Source of the DNA: Geosiphon pyriformis
Taxonomy: Eukaryota > Glomeromycota > Glomeromycetes > Archaeosporales > Geosiphonaceae
Length of the DNA stretch: 64,000 bases
Direction of reading: 5' to 3'
Assembly: GCA_016748015.1 (NCBI GenBank)
Contig: JAAOMT010000372.1
Coordinates: forward strand, 489,400-553,399
Below are positions 35,340 to 46,163 of the stretch, piece after piece. The translations under genes were made by a program, and so were the position numbers. Numbering within the stretch: the first letter of the stretch is position 1; each line of letters starts with the position of its first letter. A model generated the notes under the pieces. That model had not been told where the DNA came from. It was given only the letters and a program-made list of their open reading frames with translations, and did not search any database.

Positions 35340-36515
35340 ATTCAACATGCACTCAAATCCAACAGCAGGACACTTTCACAAAGAAGCAACCATGAAAAGA
35401 ACCAGAAAAAGATACTATTAGCCATCAATATATCCAAACATCATCCAATATGTTCAAAATTGTGACACTTGTTAGCGAAAAGGAGGAACAAGACCCAGTG
35501 AACCATTAAGACCAATCAAAATGGGACAACCATTTGACTGGATTGGAATTGATTTAGTCAGACCATTAACAATCACCAGCAGAGAAAACAGATATATAGC
35601 AATAGCCATGGACTATCTTACTAAATGGCCAGAGGCAAAAGCAATTCAAAGAGTGGATGCAGAATCTGTTGCCAAATTTGTTCATCAAGATTTGATTTGT
35701 CAACACAGATGTCCAAAAGAATTACTCTTAGACCAAAGAACTCATTTTGTGAACAGAACATTAGCAGAATTGAGCCAAAGATTCGGAATTAAGAGACCAC
35801 TATCATCACCATACCATCCACAAACCAACAAATTAGTCAAAAAATTTAACAGAACATTGTGTGAAGCGATAGCCAAGCTCAGCCAAAAGAATCAAGATGA
35901 TTGGGATTTATTAATACCATTGGTATTATTTGCTTATCGAACAATAAAGCAAGATACTACACAAGCAACACCATTTGAATTGGTATATGGTAGAACAGCA
36001 ACATTACCAGTTAAAATAGAAGTCAACATGTATCCAACAGAACCAATAATAGAAGAAAATTTCCTAGAAACATTGTTGAGAAGAACATATGACTTGATAA
36101 AAACTTTGGAAAACAAAAAAAGAAAAGCAGCTGACAATATACAAAAGTCACAAGAAAAACAGAAAGAATGACATGATAGCCAACTACCAGACAAACCAGT
36201 AGAATTCAGGATTGGAGACAAAGTACTTTTATATTACACCAAAGTGGAAAAACAATGGAGTAGAAAATTTGACTCCAAATAGGATGAACTATTTTACATA
36301 AAAGAAATTCTAGGAAATGGAGCTTATAAATTAAGGTTGAACAACAAAATCTTGACCAAAGCAGCACATGAAGATTGACTAAAACCATATTACCAAACAT
36401 CAGCATCCACCAGTAATATTCTACAATTGGAAGTACAATGAATACTAGTCAAACCAGATAAGATTTCATGAGATCTAGAACCAATTATTATCATTGGTAC
36501 CAACATGTCAAATTA
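35340..36515 (+). pseudogene. LTR-2 integrase with GPY/F-type C-terminus
   Basis: Role: inserts cDNA into the genome. HHCC zinc domain: HFHKEATMKRTRKRYY, then CDTC. Core: WIGIDLVRPL (Asp 1), LLLDQRTHF (Asp 2), then SPYHPQTNKLVKKFNR, where the third acidic residue (Glu in LTR-1 and LTR-3: ERFNR) is Lys. The 216 codons 35521-36171 are open. C-terminus: FRIGDKVLLYYTKVEKQW and EILGNGAYKLRL, the SH3-like GPY/F module of Ty3/gypsy integrases; no chromodomain is seen. Stops lie near 35420, 35474, 36169 and 36280. Confidence 0.83.
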
Positions 36516-36541
36516 ATTAACAAAAGAACATATAAAAAGAC

Positions 36542-37204
36542 ATGGTTGACATGACAAAAGAAAGCCGAAAAATGAAAATCACAGACAACATCCACTCCCT
36601 AACACAACAACTCTTTCAATTAATCCAACAACAAGAAATAGAGATTATAATCAATCAACAGACTATTCAGTACAGAAACACAACAAAAAGACCACAACAC
36701 AGAATACAAAAAAAACCTGAAAATATGATAGAAAAAATAATTACAAAAGTAAAATTGGCAATAAAAGGACAACAAGTAGTCAGACAATACCAAGAATTGA
36801 CCAAAAAAACTTGGAATTGGTGGACCCAGCAATTTTCAAAAAACTACTGTTATTTCTATTTGGGACAACATGTAGATATCCAGAATTTGTATATGGATAA
36901 AACAAAATGGTTGTTTAATAACACAATACTACAACAGTTGGAATCTTTTGTAAAGAAAAACAACTTATCCACACAAGCCCGAGCCATTTACAGAATACAT
37001 GCTGTATTTCAAGACCAGCCAGAGATTCTACTTGACAAAGCAATGGATACTGTGACTATTAACCAATGGGGAAAAATCACCAATGCCCAATTTGAAAAAT
37101 TACAGACACAAATAATACAAATAATTTTAGAAAAAAAAATTCAAGAAATAGTACAAGAGGAGGAATTAGAAAAGTTAGGAAAGTTCGATGGAGCTCAATA
37201 TTAA
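36542..37204 (+). CDS. LTR-2 extra ORF after integrase (ORF3), unknown function
   Basis: An intact ATG ORF of 220 codons lies between integrase and the polypurine tract, where env or accessory genes sit in some retroelements. It has no signal peptide and no membrane segment, so it is not a typical Env. Composition is Gln/Lys/Ile-rich. The N-terminal third is probably helical (LTQQLFQLIQQQEIEIIINQ) and a basic patch follows (KRPQHRIQKK). Conserved parts are FLYLGQ-like QHVDIQNLYMDKTKWLF, ARAIYRIHAVFQDQPEILL and MDTVTINQWGKI, with an acidic tail ending FDGAQY. Broken homologues stand at the same place in LTR-1 (45492-46150) and LTR-3 (58654-59307). They share INKSEKIF/MDKTKWLF, the HxxFQxxPEIL core and the FDxAxY end. 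No family recognised. Confidence 0.75.
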   Translation: MVDMTKESRKMKITDNIHSLTQQLFQLIQQQEIEIIINQQTIQYRNTTKRPQHRIQKKPENMIEKIITKVKLAIKGQQVVRQYQELTKKTWNWWTQQFSKNYCYFYLGQHVDIQNLYMDKTKWLFNNTILQQLESFVKKNNLSTQARAIYRIHAVFQDQPEILLDKAMDTVTINQWGKITNAQFEKLQTQIIQIILEKKIQEIVQEEELEKLGKFDGAQY

Positions 37205-37217
37205 AAAAAGAGAATAA
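37201..37217 (+). promoter_or_regulatory. LTR-2 polypurine tract
   Basis: Purine-rich TTAAAAAAAGAGAATAA directly before the 3' LTR, the usual plus-strand primer position. Confidence 0.6.
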
Positions 37218-38120
37218 TATTATGCATAAATTATAGGAATTATATTAGGATATAAATTAGCCAATCAGAGTAGACATAATAAATGTGGAATTCCAGGATT
37301 CTTCTGAGGAATCACAGGATTCCAGAAATTTCAAAATTCTCCATTGAGAAATTGCAGGATTCCAGGAATTTCAGAATTCTCCATTGAAGAATCGCAGGAT
37401 TTCAGAATTCCAGGATTCCTCTCATCAGGAATTGCAAGATTCTAGGAATCCCAGGATTCCTATTGTGAAGAATTGAGGAATTGAAGAATCTCAATTATGT
37501 ATATATAAGAATAGTGTTAAAAACAGAAAGAGACATCCAGTTTAGATTTAATCTAAGCAACTCTCCAAATCACAATCATCTAATAAATAACTATTTGTTA
37601 TTTCAAATCTATTTCCACTATTAACACTTCATGTTAATAGTAATCGACACTTAACCATACTGGAACAATAGCTCTTGATTATGGCTATTGACAAAATACT
37701 AACTTACCAAATCGTCTTGACTTATTTTCTTTACTTTTTTTTCTTTCTTTTATTTTCTTTCTTTTTCTTTGATTTTGTTGTCACATACTAATTAATTGAG
37801 GATTAAAAGCACTGAGTTATTGACATCACGGATAGCCTGGTAAAATACTCAGAAATAAGGGTAGATTTATATATATTATTGGTTAGCTTATCAGAAAGGC
37901 ACAACTGCCAAAATAAATCTGGCCACCAAGCTGAAAAAGAAATTGGGAACCAACTAAACATGCGAACACTATTACTATTGAATCTCTGTCTATTATACAA
38001 AGAACTTCATCAAAACCCTTAGATACAACACTTTTAGAACATTATCAACGGAAATAGCTTTTGAGCACCAAGTTACGGGTTTGTTATTTAATTCAACAGC
38101 AGAAATAATCACTTGTAACA
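37218..38120 (+). repeat. LTR-2 3' LTR
   Basis: 903 bp, starts TATTATGCATAA and ends CTTGTAACA, followed by the ACAC duplication (38121-38124). The U3 palindrome array has more units than the 5' copy. U5 open frame 37837-38022. Confidence 0.88.
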
Positions 38121-38124
38121 ACAC

Positions 38125-39535
38125 CCAAAAGAATACAACCACTCACTTGGAAGAAAACCAGAATTGAATCACCAATTGCTCCATCCTATTACTACACACT
38201 GGGAAGTGCCATCAATATAACATTAGCAAGCGCATCCACATCAAATGTGATATCAACATTTGGACAATTCCTATTCCAAAGTAAACAAAGGAAAACAGAT
38301 CTACTAGGACCATATGGCAAATATTTTGAAGGATTTAAATTGTGATTACCAACACCATTAGGAATTTGATTACCACCACTTCAACTGAACTTTGGAACCA
38401 CTACACCATAGGAACTATCTAAAGAAGAAGAGGAAGAAGAATCGGAAGATCAGGAATTTACTTACCAAAACCCGATCCTTGAAAACCCAGAATTTGGAAC
38501 CCCAAACATTCAAACTCAGCAAAAAAATCCAGAAATCAAAATTCCAAATATTCAAGCACCACAAAATCAAAACTCTGAAGTAATTAATCAACATTTACCT
38601 CCAGTTATTGTCATCAATCAACCACCAGTTGAACCAATTGGTCAGCCCATCCAAACACCAAACCAATAAAATCAACAACCACCCCCAGTACTGCCTCAAC
38701 AACAACAACAACTTCCACCACAGTAACAACAACAAATAGCATATGCACCAATTGTGAAGCTCGACAAATTCACTGGCAAAGAGAATGATACACAAGTTTG
38801 GCTAAACAATGTAGAAAAAACCATTGCAGCCAACAGATGGAATGATGTCAGAGCCATACAAGCCATACTCTATTTTCTCAAGGATACAGCAAACTCATGG
38901 TATCAAAGCCTGGTTAACAAACCCCAAGATTTCAAACTAGAATTTTTGAGATACTTTAGCAATAACAATAGCATCAACGATTAGCCAACACTTTCACTAT
39001 AATTAAACAAGAAAAAACTGAAGCAGTTACTACATATCTAAGATGCTTCCATAGAAATCTGCAATAAATCCAAGCAATTGATGCTAATTATTTTACAGTG
39101 CCACAAATTTTCAATCAATTCATCTGTGACCTGCACAGTAGCATTTTGCAACATGTATGCCCATTGCATCCAGCCACTCTTCAGGATGCAGTCACACATG
39201 CCAGAGATTTTGAATCTGCCGAATTAGAAGCCAATCACATCCACGCCATGAACCTAGTGATGAATAGATCATCTGAATTAAATTTCAAATTGAAACAATT
39301 CAGTGATTCAATTAATCAGAAATTAGAAAGATACTTAGCTGACAATTACACAATTTATTAACCACTACAATAATGCAATAATCTAAGAAACATGAATTGT
39401 TTCCAAAATCAGTCATGTCCATTATCATTATTAGCAGCACCTAATTAGCTGTGGCAGCCAGAAATGTGTGTTTGCCACAACTGTGGTAAACAAGAACACA
39501 TAAGAGCAGACTACAGATTTTATAGCAACAATTTA
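38125..39535 (+). pseudogene. LTR-1 gag, remaining part (capsid and zinc knuckle)
   Basis: Resumes LTR-1 gag after LTR-2. It reads IQPLTWKKTRIESP, LLGPYGKYFEGFKL, an acidic stretch, a Pro/Gln-rich linker (about 38590-38735), then capsid: KLDKFTGKENDTQVWLNNVE (38754-38984 open), a frameshift near 38980, and IFNQFICDLHSSILQHVCPL (39098-39361 open). The zinc knuckle CHNCGKQEHIRADY (39475-39516) has lost its last Cys (TGC to TAC). Stops are frequent. The Gln-rich linker and capsid match LTR-2 and LTR-3 in order. Confidence 0.78.
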
Positions 39536-40034
39536 TGATCGGGAAATCAATATTGAAACCCCGATCGCAGATTTCAAACTCCAAATCATTACCCAAATCA
39601 AGATTAAACTACTTACCTGCCAATGACACAGTCACAAATCTATCAACCACCAGTATATCAAACTCCAGTCTATTAAACACCTGCAATCTATCAACCACAG
39701 TCACAAGTAATTTATCAGCTACAATCTCAAGTAATTTATCAATCCCAACAACAAATTCAAATACTGCTACAAAACTTGTCTCAAAATGGAATCCAAAGGC
39801 TGAGAATAATACAACAAAACTAGCAATTGGTGATAGTAGTCCACCAACTGATCTCCAGTTTGTCAAATCAGCAAACAGGATCTCGTCAGTAAAATTCAAG
39901 TACTGGTGCCACCCAAAACCCAAATTCCCAAAACTATTTAAGTCTCCTGGTTACTCCAGAAGATGCCCTACCCACTGAACCGAAAACCAACCTATAATTA
40001 ATACTTACCTGCAATATCCCACCAGCCACCATCA

Positions 40035-40590
40035 CAGAAGATGAGTTACTTGCAGTCATATTTTCATTTAAAATTGAGAAACCATTAGAAGTTCTTTTGT
40101 TCAGTAGAGCCACTATTGAGAAAAAACCCATCATGGTAATGTACACCAATGTCAAAATTAATGGCCATTCTATCAAGCTCATTTTGGATAATGAGTCAGC
40201 AAGCAGCATTATCACATGACAACTTATAGACCAATTAGGTCACCAAGTTGATCATGCTACCAGTGCCAGAATTATAACAGCCGATGAAGCAACCAAAATT
40301 TCTATTGGCAAGATTAACAATCTACCCATTGAAATTAATAACATCACTCTACCAATCAAGGTATTAGTAATGAAAGCAACCCAGTATCAAGCTCTCGTTG
40401 GCAATGACTGGTTGTCCAAGACCAACGCAATGCTCAACTGGAACATGCAAAAACTCCAACTCAGCCAAAATGACCAACACATGCAAGTACTGGTCACGTG
40501 TGGCCATTTCAAATCTAACAATGTTATGTCATCAATGCTGCTTATTGATTTTGAGAAGGAAAAACCAAAGCCTACTTGGGAGGCATACTA
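40035..40590 (+). pseudogene. LTR-1 aspartic protease, inactive
   Basis: Reads VMYTNVKINGHSIKLI, then LDNESASSIIT where LDSGS is expected. The active-site Asp remains, but Ser-Gly has become Asn-Glu (two G-to-A type changes), which should destroy activity. A TGA follows at about 40219. Downstream ADEATKISIGKINNLPIEIN and KVLVMKATQYQALVGNDWLS (40370-40591 open) are typical of this family. It precedes the cysteine-rich module at 40894. Confidence 0.75.
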
Positions 40591-40893
40591 AGTATTGTGG
40601 ACTGACGTCGAGCACAATGAGCTACTGCCAATTCTAGACTGGAAAGAAAAGAACAATGTAAAGAGAAAAGGAACAGAAATAGAAGAACATATCTGGGAGA
40701 CCACTATCAATGCCTAAAACAACAACAATGAAAGCAAAGCAATGCCAACCAGCTGAGAAGAAAAAGGAAAAGGAAAAGAGAAAGAAGAAGACTTATCTGA
40801 AAAAGCCAACAAAGCCACAGAAAAAATAACCAGTGGCTGGAAAAGAAAATATTTACATGAGCCAGTAAGGAAACACCTTACATTCCCTTAAAA

Positions 40894-41244
40894 TGTCAGG
40901 ACTGTAAGAAAAAACTCTCTTCCATGGGAGCATAGATCATGCCAGATGAAGACTACTGAACACAAACCCACTACTACTGCAAACCATGCCATAGAGAACA
41001 CTATGGTTACCCAAAACAACAAGACAAATGGGACAATGAACTATGTCTTGCTTGCGGCAAACAGTTACTCGACAAAGAAATGTGGAACAACATTCCTAGT
41101 CGAGGAGGAATGTGTGATGCTTCGTGCCAATACATGATCTTCATCAGTAATTGAGTAAGTTGTGGCACACCAATAACAGCCGCCTAGCACCGAGCAATCT
41201 CTTGCTTAGAAGATTACCCACATAACGAAAACAAAATCTGGCAA
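40894..41244 (+). pseudogene. LTR-1 cysteine-rich module
   Basis: Same frame as the dUTPase ORF that follows. Reads CQDCKKKLSSMGA, YYCKPCHREHYG, LCLACGKQLLDKEMW and CDASCQYMIF. The spacing of four CX2C-type pairs suggests two zinc sites. In-frame stops (near 40933, 40957 and 41152) separate it from the ATG at 41245, which is probably an internal Met of the ancestral polyprotein rather than a true start. No known domain is assigned. Confidence 0.6.
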
Positions 41245-42582
41245 ATGGCCAATGCCAAAGTAGAAGGCACTTTGCCCAGTGAAATTCTGGAGATTAAGAA
41301 CAACTCTTCAAAACCAACAGACATTGTTTTGGTTCTCAACCTGGACGTTTTTTTCAACTTAGAAAACAGCCCAAAAGAATTCCATGAACACTATCAAAAC
41401 TTAGCACCCACCAGAGAAGAGCAAAAACAAAGATTGGAAGAAATAAACACTCGACTATGTGACCATTGTTTGATTCCATGTGACTTTCAATATTGTAATG
41501 AATGTGACCTTATTTACAATTCACCATCACACATGATCTACATGATTTCTGAAGAGGAAAAACCAATCAGCAGCTGTGCATCAGAATTGAAATCAATTTT
41601 CAATCCCAATTCAAACTCCGACAAGGACGACAATAAAAACACCAGTTCCAGTTCCATTCAAAATAACATTAACAATGACAATAATTCCAACTCAGATTTA
41701 AACTCTGATTTAAACTACGAACAATATATCGCACTCCTCGACCTCACTAAGGAGCAGGAACTTAAATGGTTTAGCAATAACAATGAAGGTATTATGCCAG
41801 AACACACACATGATATAGATGCCAGGTTTGATTTGAGGTATCTAGGAAAAGAAGCCATCAAATTGAAACCACATTTACGCACCTGCATTAATCTGAAAAT
41901 AGTGCTGGAAATTCCAGCAACAATAATGGTTCAACTAGCATTGAGGAGTAATTTAGCAAAAAAAGGGATAAACATTAGAGGAGGAATAATTGACACAGGA
42001 TATGTAGGAAATATCATTGCTATGCTACAAAATGATTCGGAAAAGGCCTATATAATAGAGCCAAATGAGAAGATAGCACAGGCAATATTCCTGCCTCTGG
42101 TAAAAATAGCTCAGTTAGTGTCAGTGAGAAATAGGAAAGAGTTAGGAATAACAGCAAGAGGGATACAAAGATTTGGGTCAACAGGTAGAATAGATGTACC
42201 AGTTAATATGGTGGAGAAAAAAATTGTTGGCCAAGAAGAAATTATCTCAACCAGTCAAGCTATTTCTATTTCACCATATAGCCAGTATATGTTAGCAATA
42301 GAAAGGAAAAAAAAAAAGCAAGAACAGATTTTTGAAGCTAAAACAAACCTTTGTAAATCAGGAGAGATTGAACTGATCAATCTCCACATACCAGTCAAAA
42401 GCTATAGCTGCATAAAAATTTCCATCTACAACAATACTGGCAATGTTATTAACATACCAAAAAGAACCATCATCAGATATTTAACTACAGAAATAGAAAA
42501 CCAACCACCAAACACCAAACACCATTCCGGACTTTTCACAGCTTTGTGGATATGTCAATATTACATCACAAACAATATATAG
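41245..42582 (+). CDS. LTR-1 dUTPase-like ORF (445 codons), all five motifs
   Basis: Best copy of this domain in the window. Residues 72-87 hold a zinc-ribbon-like LCDHCLIPCDFQYCNEC. Residues 125-160 form an Asn/Asp/Ser linker. The dUTPase motifs are DARFDLRY (192-199, motif 1), LRSNLAKKGI (233-242, motif 2), GGIIDTGYVGNI (246-257, motif 3, catalytic Asp250), EPNEKIAQAI (272-281, motif 4) and ARGIQRFGSTG (304-314, motif 5, the Gly-rich lid). Order and spacing fit the trimeric dUTPase family, which makes dUMP from dUTP. A conserved tail, EIELINLHIPVKSYSCIKIS, follows. The end is frameshifted by a small repeat of ACCAAAC near 42510. It lies between protease and RT, an unusual place for a dUTPase in a retroelement. 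It is probably part of pol, not an independent gene. Confidence 0.8.
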   Translation: MANAKVEGTLPSEILEIKNNSSKPTDIVLVLNLDVFFNLENSPKEFHEHYQNLAPTREEQKQRLEEINTRLCDHCLIPCDFQYCNECDLIYNSPSHMIYMISEEEKPISSCASELKSIFNPNSNSDKDDNKNTSSSSIQNNINNDNNSNSDLNSDLNYEQYIALLDLTKEQELKWFSNNNEGIMPEHTHDIDARFDLRYLGKEAIKLKPHLRTCINLKIVLEIPATIMVQLALRSNLAKKGINIRGGIIDTGYVGNIIAMLQNDSEKAYIIEPNEKIAQAIFLPLVKIAQLVSVRNRKELGITARGIQRFGSTGRIDVPVNMVEKKIVGQEEIISTSQAISISPYSQYMLAIERKKKKQEQIFEAKTNLCKSGEIELINLHIPVKSYSCIKISIYNNTGNVINIPKRTIIRYLTTEIENQPPNTKHHSGLFTALWICQYYITNNI

Positions 42583-42589
42583 ATGAAGC

Positions 42590-44026
42590 AAATATTATTT
42601 ACTCCAACCAGAACAATTGAAACAAATGAACATAGAAAACTTAGACCCACTCCAACATATGCAACTTAAGATGTTGCTTAACAATTTCAATGACATCTTT
42701 GCCAGCAAAAATGAGTTTGGCTGAACTGACATCATCCAGCATTAGATCAAGACTGGAGATGCAATGCCAATTAAACAAAGAGCATACAGAGTACCACCAG
42801 CCAGCCATGAGATCATTTGTCAAGAGATAAACCAAATGCTTGACAACAAGTTAATTCAACTATCAATGAGCCCATGGTTGTCACTAGTGGTATTTGTCCA
42901 TAAAAAGAATGAAAAAATCCAATTTTGTGTGGACTACAAAAAACTCAATGGTGTAACTCATGGAGACAGCTATCCAACTCCACAAATACAAAAATTATTT
43001 GACACTTTCGGCGAAAACAAATGGTTTTCAACATTAGACTTGGACAGTGGTTACTAACAAGTAGCCATGAATCCAGCCGACAAAGAAAAAATGGCATTCA
43101 CAACTAGAGAAGAAAATTTTGAATTTGAAGTTATGCCATTTGGCTTAACCAACACTCCAGCTACATTCCAACGGCTAATGGAAATCATGTACACTAGCTT
43201 ATTGTGGAAATCAGTAGTTGTATACTTAGATGACACCAATGTATTCTTAAAAACATTTAATGACCATTTTCATCATTTTCAACAAGTGTTCGAAAGGCTA
43301 AGAAGAGCAGGACTAAAGTTAAATACAACAAAGTGCTTCTTTGGCAAGACAAAACTAAAATTCTTAGGACATATAGTTAGCAAAAACGGCATAAAAACAG
43401 ATTCAGAGAAAATAGAGATAGTAAAAAACTTTCCAATACCAACCAACATGACCGAGCTGAAATCATTCTTGGAATTTGTAAGCTATTATCAATGCTTTAT
43501 AAAGAACTTTTTAAAGATAGCTCAACCACTCAATAATCTACAAACCAAGAATACAAAATATGAATAAACAGAAAATCAACAAAAAGCTTTTGATATTCTG
43601 AAAAGAAAGCTCATTCAAGCTCCAGTACTGATCTACTCAGATCACAACAAACCATTCATTATTACCACTGATGCATTAGGTTAAGCATTGGGAGCAGTAC
43701 TATCTCAGAGAGGATTGGATGGAAGAAAACATCTAGTCACATATGCCAGCCAAGGTTTGACTTCAGCCAAAAAGAACTATGGAACACCAGAATTAGAACA
43801 TCTAGCAATCTACTGGACAGTTATGAAATGGAAAGAATACTTGAACCAAAAGTTTGAAATGTATACAGATCACAAAGAATTAACATCACTCCAAAAACAA
43901 GAATTTGGAGATGGAAGACAGTCAAAATGGAAAATAGCACTTTTGTCATATACTTATACCATATATTATAAAAAGGAAAAAGACAATGGAAATGCTGACA
44001 GTTTGTCACAAATGAGACAAATCTAA
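42590..44026 (+). pseudogene. LTR-1 reverse transcriptase and RNase H
   Basis: RT: QRAYRVPPASHEIICQEINQ, FCVDYKKLNGVTHGDSYPTP, WFSTLDLDSGY then a stop (43055, TAA for Trp), FEVMPFGLTNTPATFQ, VYLDDTNVF (palm Asp pair intact) and FLGHIVSKNGIKTDSEKI; open blocks 42764-43057 and 43067-43567. RNase H (43640-44026): FIITTDALG, LEHLAIYWTVMKWKEYL, MYTDHKEL and NADSLSQM, with the D-E-D triad present. In between, stops lie at 43565 and 43682. Confidence 0.85.
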
Positions 44027-44149
44027 GAACATTTTAACCCAAAAAATATAACAAAATCAAAACAATACTCATAAAAATATAACAAAAGATGAACACACAA
44101 AAATATCAACAACTTCAACATTATATAGATATTCAACAGTTCAAGGAGA

Positions 44150-45345
44150 AATTATCTCAACTGGAACAAAAGAGAATCAAACAACAATCCAAATATTTTA
44201 TCACTCACCAAAATATACTTTATTAGAAAAATAGAAAAGATTCAGATCAACCAACCAGAATAATTACAGAACCGGAAAAGAAACAATACTGTTCAACATG
44301 CACTCAGATCCAACTGCAGAACATTTTCATAAAAAAGCAACCATAGAAAGAACCAGAAAAAGATACTATTGGCCATTAATATATTCAGATATCATACAAT
44401 ATGTGCAAAATTATGATGCTTGTCAAAGAAAAGAAGGAACAAAACCTAGCAAACCATTGAAACCAATCAAAGTGAGACAACTATTTAATTACATTGGAAT
44501 CAATTTAGTCGGACTATTGACAATTACTAGCAGAAGCAACAGATATATTGCAGTAGCCATGGACTATCTTACTAAATGGCCAGAAGCAAAAGCAATTCAA
44601 AGAGTGGATGCAGAATCCATTGCCGAATTCGTTTATCAAGAGTTGATCTGCCAACACGGATGTCCAAAAGAATTATTGTCAGATCAAAGAACTCACTTTG
44701 TGAACAGAACACTAGCAGAGTTAAGTCAAAAATTTGGAGTTAAGAGACCATTGTCATCACCATACTATTCACAAACCAATAGACTAATTGAAAGATTCAA
44801 TAGAACACTGTGTGAAGCAGTTACCAAGATCAGTTAAGAGAACCAAGATAAATGAGATTTGTTTATACCATCAATATTATTTGCTTATTGGACAATAAAG
44901 CAAGACACTATATAAGCAACACTATTTAAATTAATATACAATAGAACAGCAACACTACCAGTCGAGATAGAAGTCAACACTTATCCAACAGAACCAATAA
45001 CTGTAGACAATTTTCAAGAAATATTACTAAGAAGAACATATAATTTGATGGAAACTCTAAAAAACAAGCAACAAAGAGCAGCTGATAACATTAAAAAAGC
45101 ACAAGAGAAACAAAAAGAGAGGCATAATAACCAACTACCAGACAAACCAGTTGAATTCAAGATTGGAGACAAAGTACTTTTACATCATACTAAAGTGGAA
45201 AAACAATGGAGTGAGAAATTTGACCCCAAATGGGATGGACCATTTCATATAGAAGAAATTCTAGAAAATAGAGCTTACAAATTAAGACTGAACAACAGAA
45301 TTTTAGCCAAAGTAGCACATAGTAATTGACTGAAACCATATCACC
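44150..45345 (+). pseudogene. LTR-1 integrase, inactive
   Basis: HHCC: HFHKKATIERTRKRYYW and CDACQRKE. Core: YIGINLVGLL has Asn at the first catalytic Asp; LLSDQRTHF (Asp 2) and NRLIERFNR (Glu) are intact. Open 44298-44837. After stops at 44835 and 44914 the C-terminal module is well preserved (45045-45329): FKIGDKVLLHHTKVEKQW, WDGPFHIEEILENRAYKLRL. The last is a clear GPY/F domain. No chromodomain follows. Confidence 0.82.
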
Positions 45346-45491
45346 AGATAGCATTTGCATCTACCAACATTCCACAACTGGGAATACAAAGAATACTAGT
45401 CCAACCAAATGAGATTTCATGAGACTTAGAATCAATCATTATCATTAACAATAACACATTCAATTGATCAACAAAAGAATATATAAGAACA

Positions 45492-46150
45492 TGGTTGATA
45501 TGACAAAAAAGATCAGGAAAATAGAAATTATGAACAATATTCATTCACTAGCCCAACAAATTTTTCAATTAATCCAACACCAGGAAATGGAGATTACAAT
45601 CAATTAACAAACTATTCATTACAAAAATATGACAAAAAGACCACAACACAAAGCACAAAAAAGACTTAAAAATGTTGTTGACAAGATTATGACCAAGATA
45701 AAATTGGCCATAAAAAAACAATAAATAGTCGGATTACACCAAAAACTTACCAGAGAAATTTGGACTTGGTGAACACAACAATTTCTGAAAAACTATTGTT
45801 ATTTCTACTTGGAACAATACATAAATATCCAGAATTTGTACACCAACAAAACAAAACGGTTATTTGACACAACAATACTGAGAAAACTGAAACAATTTGT
45901 GGGAAAGAACAATTTAAACACATAGGCTCAAGCCATTTACTAGATATATATGGGATTTCAAGACCGACCAGAAATTTTATTCAACACAGCAATAGATACA
46001 GTTATGAGTAATCAATTGGGAAAAATGACCAATGCCCAATTTGAAAAACTACAAACTAAAATAACACAAGTAATACTTGAAAAAGAAGTTCAAGAAATAA
46101 TTCAAGAAAGGAAATTAAAGGAATTAGATTTTGATGGAGCTCAATATTAA
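45492..46150 (+). pseudogene. LTR-1 copy of ORF3, broken
   Basis: Homologue of 36542-37204: ATG, then NNIHSLAQQIFQLIQHQEME, KNYCYFYLEQ-like sequence, NKTKRLFDT, a QAQAIY-type segment, GFQDRPEILFNTAIDTV and FDGAQY at the end. Stops lie near 45605, 45721 and 45925. The last 66 codons (45950-46150) are open. Two different subfamilies keep the same ORF at the same place, so it was a gene in their common ancestor. Confidence 0.65.
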
Positions 46151-46163
46151 AAAGAGGGAATAA

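Larger units (their letters stand above)
28000..38120 (+). mobile_element. LTR-2, Ty3/gypsy retrotransposon nested in LTR-1 gag
   Basis: 5' LTR 28000-28785, 3' LTR 37218-38120, ACAC duplication (27996-27999 and 38121-38124), total 10.1 kb. Same gene order as LTR-1 and clearly related in protein sequence, but the LTR start differs (TATTATGCATAA against TGTTACTCATAG) and U3 is diverged, so it is a sister subfamily. It keeps the only intact copy of the extra 3' ORF. The integrase Glu position is Lys and dUTPase motif 1 has Asn for Asp, so the copy cannot move by itself. It is the youngest layer on this branch of the nest. Confidence 0.9.

Noticed and set aside
36542-37204. ORF3 as a retroviral-type envelope gene
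   Set aside because: No signal peptide, no transmembrane segment and no furin-like site; position alone is not enough.
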